From the NCBI GenBank assembly GCA_030268105.1, contig BSDZ01000025.1, positions 186,001 through 250,000 of the forward strand: a stretch of DNA of 64,000 bases. The letters run 5' to 3'. Origin of the DNA: Volvox africanus (Eukaryota; Chlorophyta; Chlorophyceae; Chlamydomonadales; Volvocaceae). The position numbers and the translations under genes were made by a program. Shown in pieces: positions 44,977 to 58,869 of this stretch (its first letter is position 1; the number at the start of each line of letters is the position of its first letter). The notes beneath the pieces are model-generated. The model saw only the letters and a list, made by a program, of their open reading frames with translations, did no database searches and was not told the DNA's origin.

Positions 44977-47900
44977 GAAATTGCCCAGGATGCGGAGGAA
45001 GGGACTCCTCCCGGGACTGAAGGAAGTGGACGTGGCCGCTGGCCGTCGTTGCGCCCGGCTGTGAAGGCTCTTTTACCTTCCGTTTTTGGACAAATCGAGC
45101 ATGCTATCGGGCGACGTTTCTCGCTTGATGGTCGCACGGGACTAAATCATTTTGACTCGCTGTGTAACTTATTTGCACCGCGTTGTCCTCTTTCTTCCCT
45201 CAATTTAGCCGTCACGTTACTTTATTTATCCCTTCGTTGTCTCGCGAGTTGTGTGAGCAACTCGCCAGGTATAAGAAATACCGCCGTCAGAATCCGGACA
45301 CCGCAGCTTGTATACTAATCCCTTCTTATAGTCAATGCAAGGTCGCGTCGCTGCTGGAAGGTATGCAATGTGTCCTCCGATTCGAGTCGGACACCGCGTT
45401 GTTCAATGGTGTGGATGTGACGGGAAAACCGACAACCTTACCCAAACTAACTTATGCTGCTGAAGTTTGGTTTGAGGCTCCTCTTTTGGACTCTACCAGG
45501 TTGGAGCCTGCCATAGGGTCGCTTCTATTTTCTGCGGAGTCGACTCCGACAGGGAATCGTGTCCCTATCATCGAAATCGGCCTCGGAGGTCAACTGATGA
45601 AGGCGCTTGTGGATACCGGCACCAGCTACGACTTCATCTCGGCAAAGGAGGTGAATGCATTGGGGTTGACCCCTCAGTCGTCTGATTGTGCACAGGTTAC
45701 CCTCGCTGATGGAGGTAAGCATCCCATCGTGGGCAGGATCACCCTGAGCCTAACGATAGGCCCTCTGCGTGTTAGGGCCCAACCGTATGTGCTACAAGGT
45801 CTCTCGGAGACGGCACAGTACATTTTGGGTGCCGCGACATTACGGCAGTACCGCACGCGCATCGATATGGAGTCCACCACACTTAGTTTGTGCAAAGGGA
45901 ACCTATCGACTAAGGTACCTTTCCTGTCGTACCAAGATGTCACACCAGAGGAGGGCGGAACTGTTGCGGAGCCTGAGGTTAATTTTGCTTTGACGGCGAT
46001 CGTATACCGAAATCAAGAACCCAAGCTAATTGGGCACAAAGAAACCGATTGGATGATACGGAAAGGCGCCCATGTGTTGCTTGTGAGGCCACGGGTGCAA
46101 TCGAATGCTACCACCGTGCAGTCCACCGTGAAGGATCTTGAGGTCGAAGCCCTCCTGCATAAATATGCTGATGTCTTTGGCGACATCCCAGGGCTCCCAC
46201 CTATGCGACCTGTTGACCATACGATCCCTCTTGTGCCCGGAGTACAACCCGTTTCACGACCTATGTACAGGTTAAGCCCGTTGGAGCTGGATGAAGTGAA
46301 GCGGCAAGTGGGGGATCTGCTCGCAAAGGGTATGATTCGGCCCAGCACATCGCCATATTCTGCACCGATACTGTTTGTCGGTAAGAAGGATGGGACGTTG
46401 TGTATGTGCATTGATTATCGGGGCTTGAATGCGACCACGATTAAAAATTGCTACCCTTTGCCGCGCGTCGATGACCTGCTCGATAAGTTGAGGGGCTCAG
46501 CTTGTTTTTCCTCGATTGACCTTCAACAGGGGTATAATCAGATACGCATTGCTGCTTCTGATATTCCGAAAACCGCTTTCCGGACCCCCTTTGGTCACTT
46601 CGAGTACACGGTCTTGTCGTTTGGACTTACTAATGCGCCCACCACATTTCAAGCAGTGATGGATCGCATGTTCAGACCGTATATCGACAGGTTCGTCGTT
46701 TGTTATTTGGATGATATTTTAATATATTCCAAAATGCGCGAGGAGCACCTGAAGCATCTCGAGCTCGTGCTTGAGGTGATGAAGCGGGAGCAATTGTTTG
46801 CTAAACGTGCAAAGTGTTTTCGGGCGCAGTCTCAGGTGGAGTATTTGGGCCATGTCGTGTCGGCCACTGGAATAAGGATGGACCCACGGAAAGTAGCGGT
46901 GGTTCGTGAATGGCCTGCGCCGCAGAACCTCACCGAACTACGCCAGTTCTTGGGTTTGACCAACTACTTCCGTAAGTTTATCAATAAATACTCCATTATT
47001 GCGGCCCCACTTACAAATCTAACAAGGAAAGGAGGTTTCGCTTCTCTCGAGGCCTGGACACCCGCGTGTCAGCGGGCATTCGAAGAGCTCAAGCGAATCG
47101 TCGCCGACTACGTTACCCTCTCTTTCCCTGATCACTCGTTGCCATTCCGTGTTGAAGTTGTATTGGATGCTTCCTTGCATGGAAGCGGCGCTGTATTGTT
47201 GCAGGAAGGACGACCGATCGCCTTCACGAGTAAAACGTTCTCGGGTGCGGAGACCCGATATACAACCGGAGAGCAGGAGCTGTTGGCAGTTCTGCACGCT
47301 TTAAAGGAATGGCGCTGTTACCTCGAAGGCCACCCTTTTACACTGAAGACCGACCACAAACCACTGACATTCTTGCAGAGTGTCCCCACGCTTAACCGAC
47401 GACAAGCCCGGTGGATTGAGTATCTATCTCGTTTCGATTGTACATGGGAGTATATCGCCGGCAGAATTAACATTGCTGACGCCCTCAGTCAACATCCATC
47501 TTTACATGCTGCAATTCTAGCGGCACCGGTTACTCATTCGCGCAGTCAGGAGGTGCCGATAGCAACGGACCTTGCACAGCGACTCAAAGTGGCGTACGAA
47601 GTGGATCCGTGGTTTGCTTCGCCCAACAATGTGGAACATTTACACAAGAGCAATGATTTGTGGCTGCGGAAAGATGGCTCAACCACACAAATCGTCGTGC
47701 CCAACGATGACACGTTATGCTACAATATTCTTGCTCGGTTCCACGAGGACCCGTTAGCAGGACACCACGGAAGCACGTGTTTGGCAGAGCTAGTACGACG
47801 CTCGTTCTGGTGGCCGCGCGTGGTGAAGGATGCGGAAAACTTCGTGCAAAGGTGCAGTTTATGTCAGCGCAACAAAACACTATCCGGTAAGGGCCAGGGT

Positions 47901-48483
47901 TTACTATAACCATTACCTATACGAGATGTCCCTTGGGAAAGTGTTTCTATGGACTTCGTAGTCGTGCTGCCCAAAACTGAGGGGGGATACGACTCGGTGT
48001 TCGTTATGGTCGATCGTTTGACCAAGATGGTTCACTTAGCCCCCTGCACCTCGTCTTGCACCACTGAACAAACAGCATGATTATTTTTCGATAACGTGGT
48101 CTGATTGCATGGCGTTCCTAAAAATGTGATATCTGATCGCGGTGGTCAATTCACGTCTAAGTTTTGGGAAGCGCTATGTGAGCTCGTCGGTATGCGCGTT
48201 CATTTGAGCACAGCATATCATCCACAATCCGATGGGCAAACCGAACGCACAAATCGAACGTTGGGCGATATGTTGAGGAATTTCGCGGGACGCACACCCT
48301 CTGTTTGGGATACATTCCTGACTTCGGCAGAATTCAAGCTTAACAACGCTGTTAACCGCTCTACAGGTCAAAGCCCTTTCTTTCTGAATTATGGATTCCA
48401 TCCTGCGCTACCCGTGTGGCGAGAGTTGGAAATAAATATTCCAGCGGCTAAAACCTTTGCCAAGTCGTTCCTATCCCGCATGA
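44977..48483 (+). pseudogene. pol: pol of X2 (protease to integrase core), broken and cut by N1
   Basis: In the gag frame to about 45200, then a frame change, then a 908-codon frame to 47909. That frame has the protease (VDTGTSYDF), RT (CYLDDILIYSK), RNase H and the integrase finger. TAA at 47907-47909 (CAA in relatives) and TGA at 48078-48080 and 48102-48104 (both CGA) interrupt the integrase. The D in ISDRGG and the E in DGQTERTN follow. Interrupted by N1 after 48483; continues at 61596. Confidence 0.9.
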
Positions 48484-49307
48484 TGTTGTGCTACGGTTCA
48501 TATCCCGTCGACTCGTAGGTCGACGCGATCCTATGAGTCGAAGTGCTTTTGTGATGAACGCATTACATATGAATGAATCTGCATGATATAAATGTATTCG
48601 CATACATTTATATATGCATTTGGCATGTTGTCATTATCCATCGCGACATCGCACCATGGCAAATCCGCCTAGCATGCATGAAAGCTCGAAGCATTGAAGT
48701 GCGCATTATGCTCGTGCTACGAAACGATAAGTAATATTATCTGATATAATATTACTTCATTTAAGCACACGTTGAGAGCGCCGCACTCGTCGCGATACAT
48801 GCCCTGCAACCGGATATCGTTATCCGGACCCTTGCATCATGCGAATGCCGGAAAGGCTTATACGTTGTTACGAGTAGACATCGCCCCTACACAGTAGGGT
48901 TGTCACATCTAGGATCGGCCTCCTAATGTGAATCGTACGGCACTGCGATGCTGCGAGTATAACAGATGCGAGGACGGCTAAGCTAGACAAGACATTCAAT
49001 ACCGGAGAACACTTGTGTGCTCTACATTACTATTACTATACGATACTCTACTTAGCCCGAGCTAAGCCTGAACTTCGCTAATCACCGCCGCGTGATGATT
49101 GCTTGCTTCCGGCGCTGACGGCGATTTCGTCCATTGCATCATTCCGATCTGTAAGACCGTAAGTTATATCTCTCTTCGTCTTGAAGTCTTCCGCTGTCTC
49201 TGTTTGCTCTCGCTTGCCTTGCTGTACTTGCAAGTGCTCGCGCATCGGTGTCGATAGTCTCCAGACGTGCAGATACTTATGAGCAAACGCGAACGAGAGG
49301 TACAACA
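48484..49307 (+). repeat. 5' LTR of N1 (824 bp)
   Basis: TGTTGTGCT start, GGTACAACA end, followed three bases later by a primer site with one extra C (GAGACC). Carries the family A hairpin series. Confidence 0.94.
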
Positions 49308-49774
49308 ATTTGGTATCGAGACCAGGTTCGTTGCCTAACTGTCTCTCTTTGTCTAATCGGAAGTAGGTTCTTTCTATGGCGAGTTCCAGCGACGAACCAC
49401 GAGGACCGCTAGATACTTTTGCCGAAGACCTAGGCCGCGCCGTTTATGACGCCGCCGCTTCCGGTTTGTAATTGTTTAATTGCTTTTGCTTAGATTGCTG
49501 CACTTGTTGTGTAAGTGTACGCTCTGAGTCGCAGGTAATCTCAGTGCACCGGCATTGCTTGCCGCGGCGACTGAGACCGGCGTTCGTCCGGACCAGTTGG
49601 CGACTCTCATTGCCCAAACTACGGAGATCAGGACTCAGCTGGGCAATTACTTGCTGAGTTTGCTGAATCTTCTCAAGAGTACTGTCGGTAGGCTCACCGA
49701 ATCGCTTTGTACTCTTGCCTTTGCGATAGAAGTTGGCTTCTATTACGCAAAACTAGGGTATCGTTTCGTGCTCC
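49308..49774 (+). other. Leader of N1
   Basis: Primer-site-like TGGTATCGAG near 49311, then the 31-codon ATG ORF from about 49376 and the second open stretch to 49809. This is the same arrangement as in P1, with a few substitutions. Confidence 0.6.
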
Positions 49775-51009
49775 ATGTCCGCGGAACACGACGATACGCC
49801 GCACACTAGCCTAGCTAGCCAACCCGATTTCGTTGTAGCTGCTAGAGCGCCGGATAGAGGTCTTGAGACTGTTGGCGCGCGAGCCACTCAAGAGCCCCTT
49901 TTCCTTCAGACCCCTGCTCACTTAATTGTGCCGCATTCAGCAGTGAACACGAATATGGACGACACTGCTGGACCAAGGGTTCTGCCATTACCTCAAGCTC
50001 GAGGGCATGATGACATCCCTGAGGTGATGAGATTGTCGATTCCCGTTCCTAGGCTCAATATTTCGCTGACCGACAAGACACCAGGGCATAGCATAGCCGA
50101 TGCAACTCGTGCGTACGTGCGTGACGCTAAAAAGTACCTCCAAGCTGTTCATGGTGGCGATAATGATGGTATCAGGTGTCTCTTCGTTGGTAACACCCTC
50201 GAGGGCGCAGCGAAGGACTGGTATCGCAATTGGACCAACGCCCGAGGCAGCTATACTTTTGACGAGTTGATCGCCGCTTTGCTCGCACGATTCGCTACTG
50301 AGGTTCAAGCACGCGATGTGGAAGCTCGTAACGTTTTGGCAGCCGGTAGCTACCACATGCGTCGGGATGAAAATGTACCTGCGTACCAGTCACGCTTCGA
50401 AGCACTTGTGACTCCCATTGCTGACCTCACCGAATCTGAGCGTGTCTTTTGGTTTAGGCGAGGCCTAACGAAACTTTTGGCTAAATGGTGCGCCACTGAC
50501 TTGGTTGGAGCGCGATCAAGTCGTATGACGCGTTAGTCGCTTTTGCTAAGGGCGCGGAGATACGACTTCTTGCCGGCAAGGAAGAAGTCAAGTCTGCCCC
50601 TCGTGCAAATGCCGTGCAAGTGCAGGATCCGCTTGGGGAAGCTGTGGCTCTCGACCAGGACCTCGGCGCGACCCGCCCCACGCCTACTGCCGCGACGCGA
50701 CGCAGCAACGGGCAACGCAAGGCGCGCGGGGGCGCTAGCTCGGGTGTCCGTGGTACAGTAGGAGCAGGTCCGAGCTCGGACCCAGCTAGGAACAGGAAGC
50801 GTGGTGGTGCGCCGTCGTCGGCAGCCGCACAGCGTTCCGACCCCAATGCGAAGCGTACTCGTACGGACGACACATTTATGCCAAAATGGAATTGCAATCG
50901 TTCCGAATTCGAGCGTCGGAAATTGGCCAATGTTTGTCTACGGTGTGCGGAGAGCCATTCCACGAAGGATTGCCCTCTAATGCCGCCGTTTGTACCTCAG
51001 CCGAAATAG
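49775..51009 (+). pseudogene. gag: gag of N1 with single-base deletion
   Basis: ATG at 49775. The frame is lost near 50513, where GAGCGCAGATC of P1 reads GAGCGCGATC (one A missing). The C-terminal part, in the original frame, runs from about 50614 to the UAG at 51007-51009 and includes the knuckle CLRCAESHSTKDC. Otherwise very close to P1 and M3 Gag. Confidence 0.92.
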
Positions 51010-52336
51010 GGGCTTGCCCAGGTTCCTGTGGAGGGGGCACCACCCGGGATTTCTGAACTAACGCGTGGTCGGTGGTCATCCTTACGGCCAGCCGTTAAGG
51101 CATTGTTGCCTTGTGTACTTGGACACATCGAGCGAGTCATTGCGCGACGCATCACGCTTGACGGACGCACGGGACTTCTCTGCTTCGACCCGTTGTGTAA
51201 TTTGTTTACACCTCGCCGTCCCCTGTCGTCTATCGATCTGTCTAACCACGTGGTTTTGTTCATCCCCTCGTCTCTGCGTGAGATGTCGGAACAGTTGGCC
51301 ATATACAGGAGATGTAGGCGTCAATATCCAGGCACTGCCGCATGTGTATTACTCCCTGCTTTCTGTCGGCGCAAGGCAGAGGCATCGTTAAGGGGTATGC
51401 GGCATGTCCACCGGTTCGAGCCGGGCACCGTTTTGTTTAATGGTGTGGATCGGGAGGGTACGCTGGCTCCGTGGCCACACCTATCCTACTCGGTTGACGT
51501 TTGGTACGAAGCTCCTGATGGGGGTGCCGTTGGTTACGGACCCGCCTTAAGTGCACTGACGTTGTCTGCTGGGCAGTCGCTCGTAGATAACCGTGTCCCT
51601 GTGGTTCAGATCGGTTTGAACGGCCGTACTCTGAAAGCACTTGTTGACACCGGTGCCAGCGACGACTTCATCTCTGTCGCAGAGGTGAACGCGCTGGGGT
51701 TGTCCCCAGAGTCGTCTGATTGTCCACAGGTTACCCTTGCTGACGGGGGTAAGCATCCCATCGTGGGCAGGATTACCCTTAGCCTATCGATAGGCCCTTT
51801 GCGTGTTGTGACCCGGCCGTACGTGCTGCAGGGCTTAGCAGAGACTGCACCGTACATAATGGGGTCGTCGACATTACGACAGTACCGCGCGCGCATCGAC
51901 ATGGAGACCGCAACCCTGCATATGTGCAAGGGTACTCTGTCGATTAAGGTACCTTTCCTGTCGTTCGAACATGTCACACCAAAGGAGGGCGAAACTGAGG
52001 CGGTGCCTATGGTTAATTTCGCTGTGACCGCAATGGCCGTGCGAATCGAACCAGAGCTAGTCGGGCGTAAGGAGGCCGTCCGTTTGTTACGGAAGGGTGC
52101 CCACGGACTGCTTTTGAGGCCGCGGGTGGGCTGTTGTGCCACCACCGCGCAGATTTCTGTGGATCCTGAGGTTGAGGCCCTACTGTCGCAGTATGAGGAC
52201 GTCTTTAAAGATATCCCTGGCCTCCCACCTATGCGTCCTGTTGATCACACAATCCCTCTCATGCCTGGAGCGCAGCCTACGGCCCGGCCAATGTACAGGT
52301 TGAGTCCATTGGAACTGGACGAGGTGAAGCGCCAGG
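51010..52336 (+). pseudogene. pol: Pol of N1, 5' part (linker and protease)
   Basis: In frame with gag across the UAG. Protease VDTGASDDF near 51645. Open to the B2 insertion at 52336/52337, in the linker leading to RT. Confidence 0.92.
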
Positions 52337-53165
52337 TGTTGTGCCACGGTTCATTTCCCGCCGATGTGTAGGTCAATGCGACGCTACGAGGCGAAGTGCT
52401 GACTTGATGAATGCATGATGACCATGAATGAACTCGCATGCATATAAATGTATTTGCATACATTTACATATAATTAGCATGTTAATGCTATGCATCACGA
52501 CACATCGCATCACCGCTGATACGCCTAACATATGCAATGCTCAGAGAAGCACAGGCGCGCGGCATGCTCATGTCATGTACTGTTAAGTAATATTATTTGT
52601 TATAATATTACATTGTTGCGGCATGCTTTGTGAGCACCGCACTAGTCGCGATGAATGACTTGCAACCGAATATTGCTATTCGGACCCTTGCATCATGCGA
52701 ATGCCGGAAAGGCTTATCGGTTGTTATACGTGGATATCGCAGATACGCAGTAGGGTTTTCCGCACTTAGGGTTGGCCTCCTAGTGTGGATTGTACGGCGT
52801 AGAGATATCGCGAGTATAACAGATGCGAGGACGGCTAAGTAGAGCGGACTAAACATGCTCATGGAACACTCGTGTGTTCAACTCAACTATTGCTAGTTGC
52901 TCTATTATCTTAGCCCGAGCTAAGCCTGAACTTCGCTAATCAACGCCGCATGATGAACGCTTGCTTCCGGCGCTGACGGCGATCGCGTCCCTGCATTGCT
53001 TCGTTGATATATGATTGTAAGTTATATCTCTCCTTGCTCTGAAGTCTTCCGCTGTCTCTGTTTGCTCTCGATTGCCTTGCTGTACTTGCAAGTGCTTGTG
53101 CATCGGTATTGAAAGTCCCCAGACGTGCAGATACCTATGAGCAAACTTGAAGGAGAGGTACAACA
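52337..53165 (+). repeat. 5' LTR of B2 (829 bp)
   Basis: Matches the B1 LTRs without a difference noticed by eye. Followed by the TGGTATCGAGACAGG primer-site-like motif. Confidence 0.94.
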
Positions 53166-53652
53166 ATTTGGTATCGAGACAGGTTCGTTGCCTGACTGTC
53201 TCTCTCTGCGTCATTCGGAAGTAAGTTCTCGCTGTGGTGAGTGTCGATGATCGACGATGTAGCCCACGATTGCTGAAGGACTTGACTGCGTTGTGTTAGA
53301 CGCCGCTGCTTGCGAATTCTGATTGCTTTTGTCCCTTTATAGTTTACTGCAATTGTGGTGTGAGCCTTCGCTCTGAGTTGCAGATAAAACTAGTGGTCCG
53401 GCATCGCTTGCGGTCACTCCTGGTTACAACTTGCGTACTAACCAGCTGGAGGCTTTGATCGCACGGACTACAGGGATCAACTGAGTACGTATCTGTTATA
53501 CTTACTCGAAGTCTGCAAGAGTATCGTCGGTGCGCTGACCGAATTGCTTGTACTCTTGTGCTGGATTCATGTGAATCACTTGTATTCTTGCTTTGGAATT
53601 GTGTGCATCGTTTATTGGCACGCAATTCGAACGTATTGGTCAGTGTTCCACG

Positions 53653-54096
53653 ATGGCGGAACGTGACGACCTGTCGTTCGTAGGCTTGGCATGTCAACCC
53701 GAGCCGGGGGCCATTCCTAGAATGTTTGATAGAGATCCTGAGACTATTGACATGATTGCTGCTCAAGATTCTCTTGTGTTTCAGGCTCCTATCCATCTTA
53801 CTACGCCACGCTCGGCAGCCATGACGGTTACAGATGGAACTGCTGATCAACGGGGTCTGCTGTCACCTCAAATGCAAGACCGTGTTGACGGTAATGAGGT
53901 GAAGAGGTTTATTATCCCGGCACCGAAATTGCTTATCTCACATGATGTGAATGTTGGGCGTGACACCGCAATTGCAACTCGTACCTATCTACGTGATGTT
54001 AGGAAGTACCTGCAGTTGTGCTGTGGTGTGAACATGACGCCATGCGATGTCTCTTCGTCAGAAGTTCCCTTTGAAGGTGTGACGAAGACATGGTAA
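53653..54096 (+). pseudogene. gag N-terminal remnant of B2
   Basis: ATG at 53653, 147 codons, the same premature TAA as in B1. See B1 for the alignment to family A Gag. Confidence 0.75.
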
Positions 54097-56273
54097 GACC
54101 AATGGGCCACTGCACGGGAAAACTTCACGTTTGGACCTATGACTGGCAAAATGGGAGTGCATGCAATCCGAGCTTGTGCGTCGGAGGATGGTCACTCTTT
54201 GCTGGAGATGTGCAGTGGATTACCTCACGAAGGGGTGTCTGTTGTTGCAGCCTTTGGCCATACGGCTAAGGTAGGGGATTGCCGGATTGATGCGGAGTTG
54301 TCTCCACCCGGGAATGCTGAACAAACGTGTTGTCAGTGGTCGTTCGTACGATCAGCCATGAAGGCATTGTTGCTGTTGGTCCTTGAGGACGTATCATGGC
54401 TATGTTCATCCCCTCATCTCTATGTGAGCTGTTCGTACAGCTTATTTTGTACAGGAGTAGACGTCAATGTACGGACACCGCTGCATGTGTTTTATTCCCT
54501 GCCTATAGTCAGCGCGCGGCTGAGGCTCTGCTAAAGGGTATGCAGTGTGTCACCTGGTTCACACCAGGCACCATGCTGTTTGATGGTGTTAATATGGAGG
54601 GAGTGTCAGCTCTGTTGCTGAACTGCCCTATGCTACTGACGTCTTGTATGAAACTCCTGCTGTGGGTTCTGCCGATTGCTTTGAACCCATCCTGGGATTG
54701 CTGCTGCTGTCCGCAAATTGATTACTACAAGTGCAGCATCGTTACCTACAGGGCAGTTGCCAACAGGTATTCGGATCCCAGTAATTCACGTCGGTCTTGC
54801 TGACCGTATTCTGAAGGCACATGCATTTTGGTGCCATAGACGACTTCACCTACTCGGCAGGGTGAATGCAGTGGAGTCGTTCTCCACAGTCGTTGGATTG
54901 TGCACAGGTTACTCTTGCGGATGGAGTAAAAGTCCCATCGTTGGGCAGAATCACCCTTCGCCTATTGTTAGGCCCTTTGGTTGTTGTGACCCGAGTGTAC
55001 GCACTGCAGGGTTCTGCAGAGACTGCATCGTACCTGAAGGGGTCTTTGACATCCTGTCGTACCTCGCGCGCTCCGGACGAAGTCCTTAACCCTTGATGTA
55101 GGCCAAGGGGGACTCGGGTCGGAGGGTACCAGGTGTCACACCAAAGGAGGGCAAAACTGAGGCGGTGCCTATGGTTACGCTGCGCCTACATTGGCCATGC
55201 GAATGAAAACCAAAGCCACGGAGTCATGAACCGTATGGGCTTTTGAGGCTTTAGGTGGAATGATGTGCCACCACCGCGCAGATTTTGTGGATTCTGGGGT
55301 CGAAGCCTTGATGCAAAATGCATACGGATGTCTCGTGATATCCCTGCGCTTCCACCTTGTCCTGTTGTTTGCACAATCCCTCTGTTCTCTGAAGCGCTCC
55401 CAAGTGTAAGGTTGAGCGGCAGTAAGAGACAGAAATGCTACAAAGGGTATGATTATTGCCCCACACATCCTCCTACTCTGCACCGATAATACTTGTCGGT
55501 ATCCTGAGCATGTGTACTGCCTACCGGGCTTGAATGCGAATGATGTTGAAATCGCGACCCTTTGTATGTGTGTTGATAACCTGTTCGATATGCTGAACGT
55601 TCAGCTTATGTCTCCTCAATTGACTCGCAACAGGGTTGCAATCAGACTGGCATCGCTGCCTCTGATATTTTGAAAATCGCTTTTCGAAATCCCTTTGGTC
55701 AATTTGAGTATACGGCCGTGTCGCTTGGGATTTGACTAATGCCCCATGACACTTGAAGCGGATGTGAACCGCATGCTCGGGCCGTTTGCCGACAGGTTTT
55801 GTTGTATGGATGACATCTTGGTTCATCCCAAACGCACGATGGAGCATCTGTGGCTCATGTTTTGATGTGACGAGGCAAAAGCAATCGTTTGCTAAACGCG
55901 CCAAATGTTTGGGCGTAGCCTCAGGTGGAGTATTTCGGTCACATTGTATCGGCCGCCAATGTGAAAAGGGATTCGCGGAAGGTCGCCGTGGTTCATGTTT
56001 TGGCACGTGCCTCGGAACCTCTCGGGACTGCGTAGTTCCCAGGCTTGACCAAGTATTTCCGGAAGCCTATTGAAAATTACTCCATCCTTATGACTTGCGA
56101 ACTTGACCCGCAAGGGATGTTCGTTTTGTTTGAGTCATCGAAGTGCCGACGGGCATTCGACGAGCTCAATCGAACCGTCACTGATTATATTATCCTTACA
56201 ATGCCCGATTACTCGTTGCTTTTCCATGTGGAGGTTGTTGTTGATACCTCAATTAATGGAAGCGATGCTAGGC
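54097..56273 (+). pseudogene. Decayed gag end and pol of B2
   Basis: Same stops, frameshifts, CMDD box and loss of everything after early RNase H as in B1. This shows that the two copies descend from an already defective source. Confidence 0.88.
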
Positions 56274-56306
56274 AGCGAGGACGCTGCATGCGGGAGGGGG
56301 GATAAT

Positions 56307-57135
56307 TGTTGTGCCACGGTTCATTTCCCGCCGATGTGTAGGTCAATGCGACGCTACGAGGCGAAGTGCTGACTTGATGAATGCATGATGACCATGAATG
56401 AACTCGCATGCATATAAATGTATTTGCATACATTTACATATAATTAGCATGTTAATGCTATGCATCACGACACATCGCATCACCGCTGATACGCCTAACA
56501 TATGCAATGCTCAGAGAAGCACAGGCGCGCGGCATGCTCATGTCATGTACTGTTAAGTAATATTATTTGTTATAATATTACATTGTTGCGGCATGCTTTG
56601 TGAGCACCGCACTAGTCGCGATGAATGACTTGCAACCGAATATTGCTATTCGGACCCTTGCATCATGCGAATGCCGGAAAGGCTTATCGGTTGTTATACG
56701 TGGATATCGCAGATACGCAGTAGGGTTTTCCGCACTTAGGGTTGGCCTCCTAGTGTGGATTGTACGGCGTAGAGATATCGCGAGTATAACAGATGCGAGG
56801 ACGGCTAAGTAGAGCGGACTAAACATGCTCATGGAACACTCGTGTGTTCAACTCAACTATTGCTAGTTGCTCTATTATCTTAGCCCGAGCTAAGCCTGAA
56901 CTTCGCTAATCAACGCCGCATGATGAACGCTTGCTTCCGGCGCTGACGGCGATCGCGTCCCTGCATTGCTTCGTTGATATATGATTGTAAGTTATATCTC
57001 TCCTTGCTCTGAAGTCTTCCGCTGTCTCTGTTTGCTCTCGATTGCCTTGCTGTACTTGCAAGTGCTTGTGCATCGGTATTGAAAGTCCCCAGACGTGCAG
57101 ATACCTATGAGCAAACTTGAAGGAGAGGTACAACA
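56307..57135 (+). repeat. 3' LTR of B2 (829 bp)
   Basis: Preceded by the hairpin and GGGAGGGGGG tract; followed by CCAGG. Confidence 0.94.
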
Positions 57136-58045
57136 CCAGGTGACGGATTTGCTCGCGAAGGGTATGATACACCCCAGCACATCCCCGTATTCTGCACCGA
57201 TTTTGTTTGTCGGTAAGAAGGATGGGACCTTGCGCATGTGCATTGATTACAGGGGGTTAAATGCGAATACGGTGAAAAATCGCTACCCTTTGCCACGCGT
57301 TGACGACCTGTTGGATAAGCTGAAGGGCTCGGCTTATTTTTCCTCAATTGACTTACAACAGGGCTACAATCAGATTCGCATCGCTGCCTCTGATATCCCG
57401 AAAACCGCTTTTCGGACGCCCTTCAGTCACTTTGAGTATACGGTCCTATCATTTGGTTTGACTAATGCCCCTGCGACGTTTCAGGCGGTTATGGACCGAA
57501 TGTTTAGGCCGTTTATCGACAGGTTCGTTGTTTGTTGCTACCTGGATGACATCTTGGTATATTCTAAGACGCGCGAGGAGCACTTGGAGCATTTGCGGCT
57601 CGTGCTCGACGTTATGAGGCGGGAGCAATTGTTTGCTAAACGCGCCAAATGCTTTTGGGCGCAGCCTCAGGTGGAATATTTGGGCCACATTGTATCTGCC
57701 ACCGGTGTGAAGATGGACCCACGGAAGGTCGCCGTGGTTCGCGATTGGCCCGCGCCTCAGAACCTCACGGAGCTGCGTAAGTTCCTTGGCTTGACCAATT
57801 ATTTCCGAAAGTTCATTGAAAAATATTCCATCATTGCGGCCCCGCTTACTAACTTAACTCGCAAAGGCGTTTTCGTTTCGCTCGAGTCGTGGACGTCGCA
57901 ATGCCAGCGGGCATTCGAAGAGCTCAAACGAATCGTTGCCGAAGATGTCACCCTTGCATTCCCTGATTACTCGTTGCCATTTCGTGTTGAGGTAGTGTCT
58001 GATGCCTCAATATTTGGAAGCGGCGCTGTATTGTTACAGGAAGGG
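57136..58045 (+). pseudogene. pol: Pol of N1, middle part (RT and start of RNase H)
   Basis: Resumes after the CCAGG duplication. RT is open with all blocks. An in-frame 3-base insertion just before the active site gives CCYLDD instead of CYLDD (about 57533-57548). RNase H begins (VVSDAS) and is cut at 58045 by a solo LTR with duplication AAGGG (58041-58045, 58870-58874). Confidence 0.92.
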
Positions 58046-58869
58046 TGTTGTACCTCTCGTTCGCGTTTGCTCATAAGTATCTGCACGTCTGAAGACTATC
58101 GACACCGATGCGCGAGCACTTGCAAGTACAGCAAGGCAAGCGAGAGCAAACAGAGACAGCGGAAGACTTCAAGACGAAGAGAGATATAACTTACGGTCTT
58201 ACAGATCGGAATGATGCAATGGACGGAATCGCCGTCAGCACCGGAAGCAAGCAATCATCACGCGGCGGTGATTAGCAAAGTTTAGGCTTAGCTCGGGCTA
58301 AGTAGAATATCGTATAGTAATAGTAATGTAGAACACACAAGTGTTCTCCGGTATCGAATGTCTTGTCTAGCTTAGCCGTCCTCGCATCTGTTATACTCGC
58401 AGCATCGCAATGCCGTACGATTCACATTAGGAGGCCGATCCTAGATGTGACAACCCTACTGCGTCTAGGCGATGTCTACGCATAACAACGTATAAGCCTT
58501 TCCGGCATTCGCATGATGCAAGGGTCCGGATAACGATATCCGGTTGCTGGGCATGGATCGTGACGAGTGCGGCGCTCTCAACGTGTGCTGTAATGAAGTA
58601 ATATTATATCAGATAATATTACTTATAGTTTCCTAGCACGAGCATAATGCGCACTTCAATGATTTGGTCATCCATGCATGCTAGGCGGATTTGCCATGAT
58701 GCGATGTCGCAATGGATAATGACAACATGCCAGATGCATATATAAATGTATGCGAATACATTTATATCATGCAGATTCATTTAAATGTAATGCGTTCATC
58801 ACAAAAGCACTTCGCCTCGTAGGATCGCGTCGACCTACGCGTCGGCGGGAAATGAACCGTAGCACAACA
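58046..58869 (-). repeat. Solo family A LTR (824 bp) in N1 pol
   Basis: TGTTGTACC to GCACAACA with no adjoining primer site, purine tract or internal region. It is flanked on both sides by AAGGG. Solo LTRs form by recombination between the two LTRs of an inserted element (established mechanism). Confidence 0.95.

Larger units (their letters stand above)
52337..57135 (+). mobile_element. Family B defective LTR element B2 (4,799 bp)
   Basis: Same length as B1 and almost the same sequence (one internal difference noticed, near 56013). LTRs at 52337-53165 and 56307-57135. Target duplication CCAGG (52332-52336, 57136-57140), inserted in N1 pol. Confidence 0.95.

Noticed and set aside
1668..48483. 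X1 and X2 as two halves of one element split by the nest
   Set aside because: X1 ends before integrase while X2 restarts in gag and includes its own RT; their contents overlap, so they are separate insertions.
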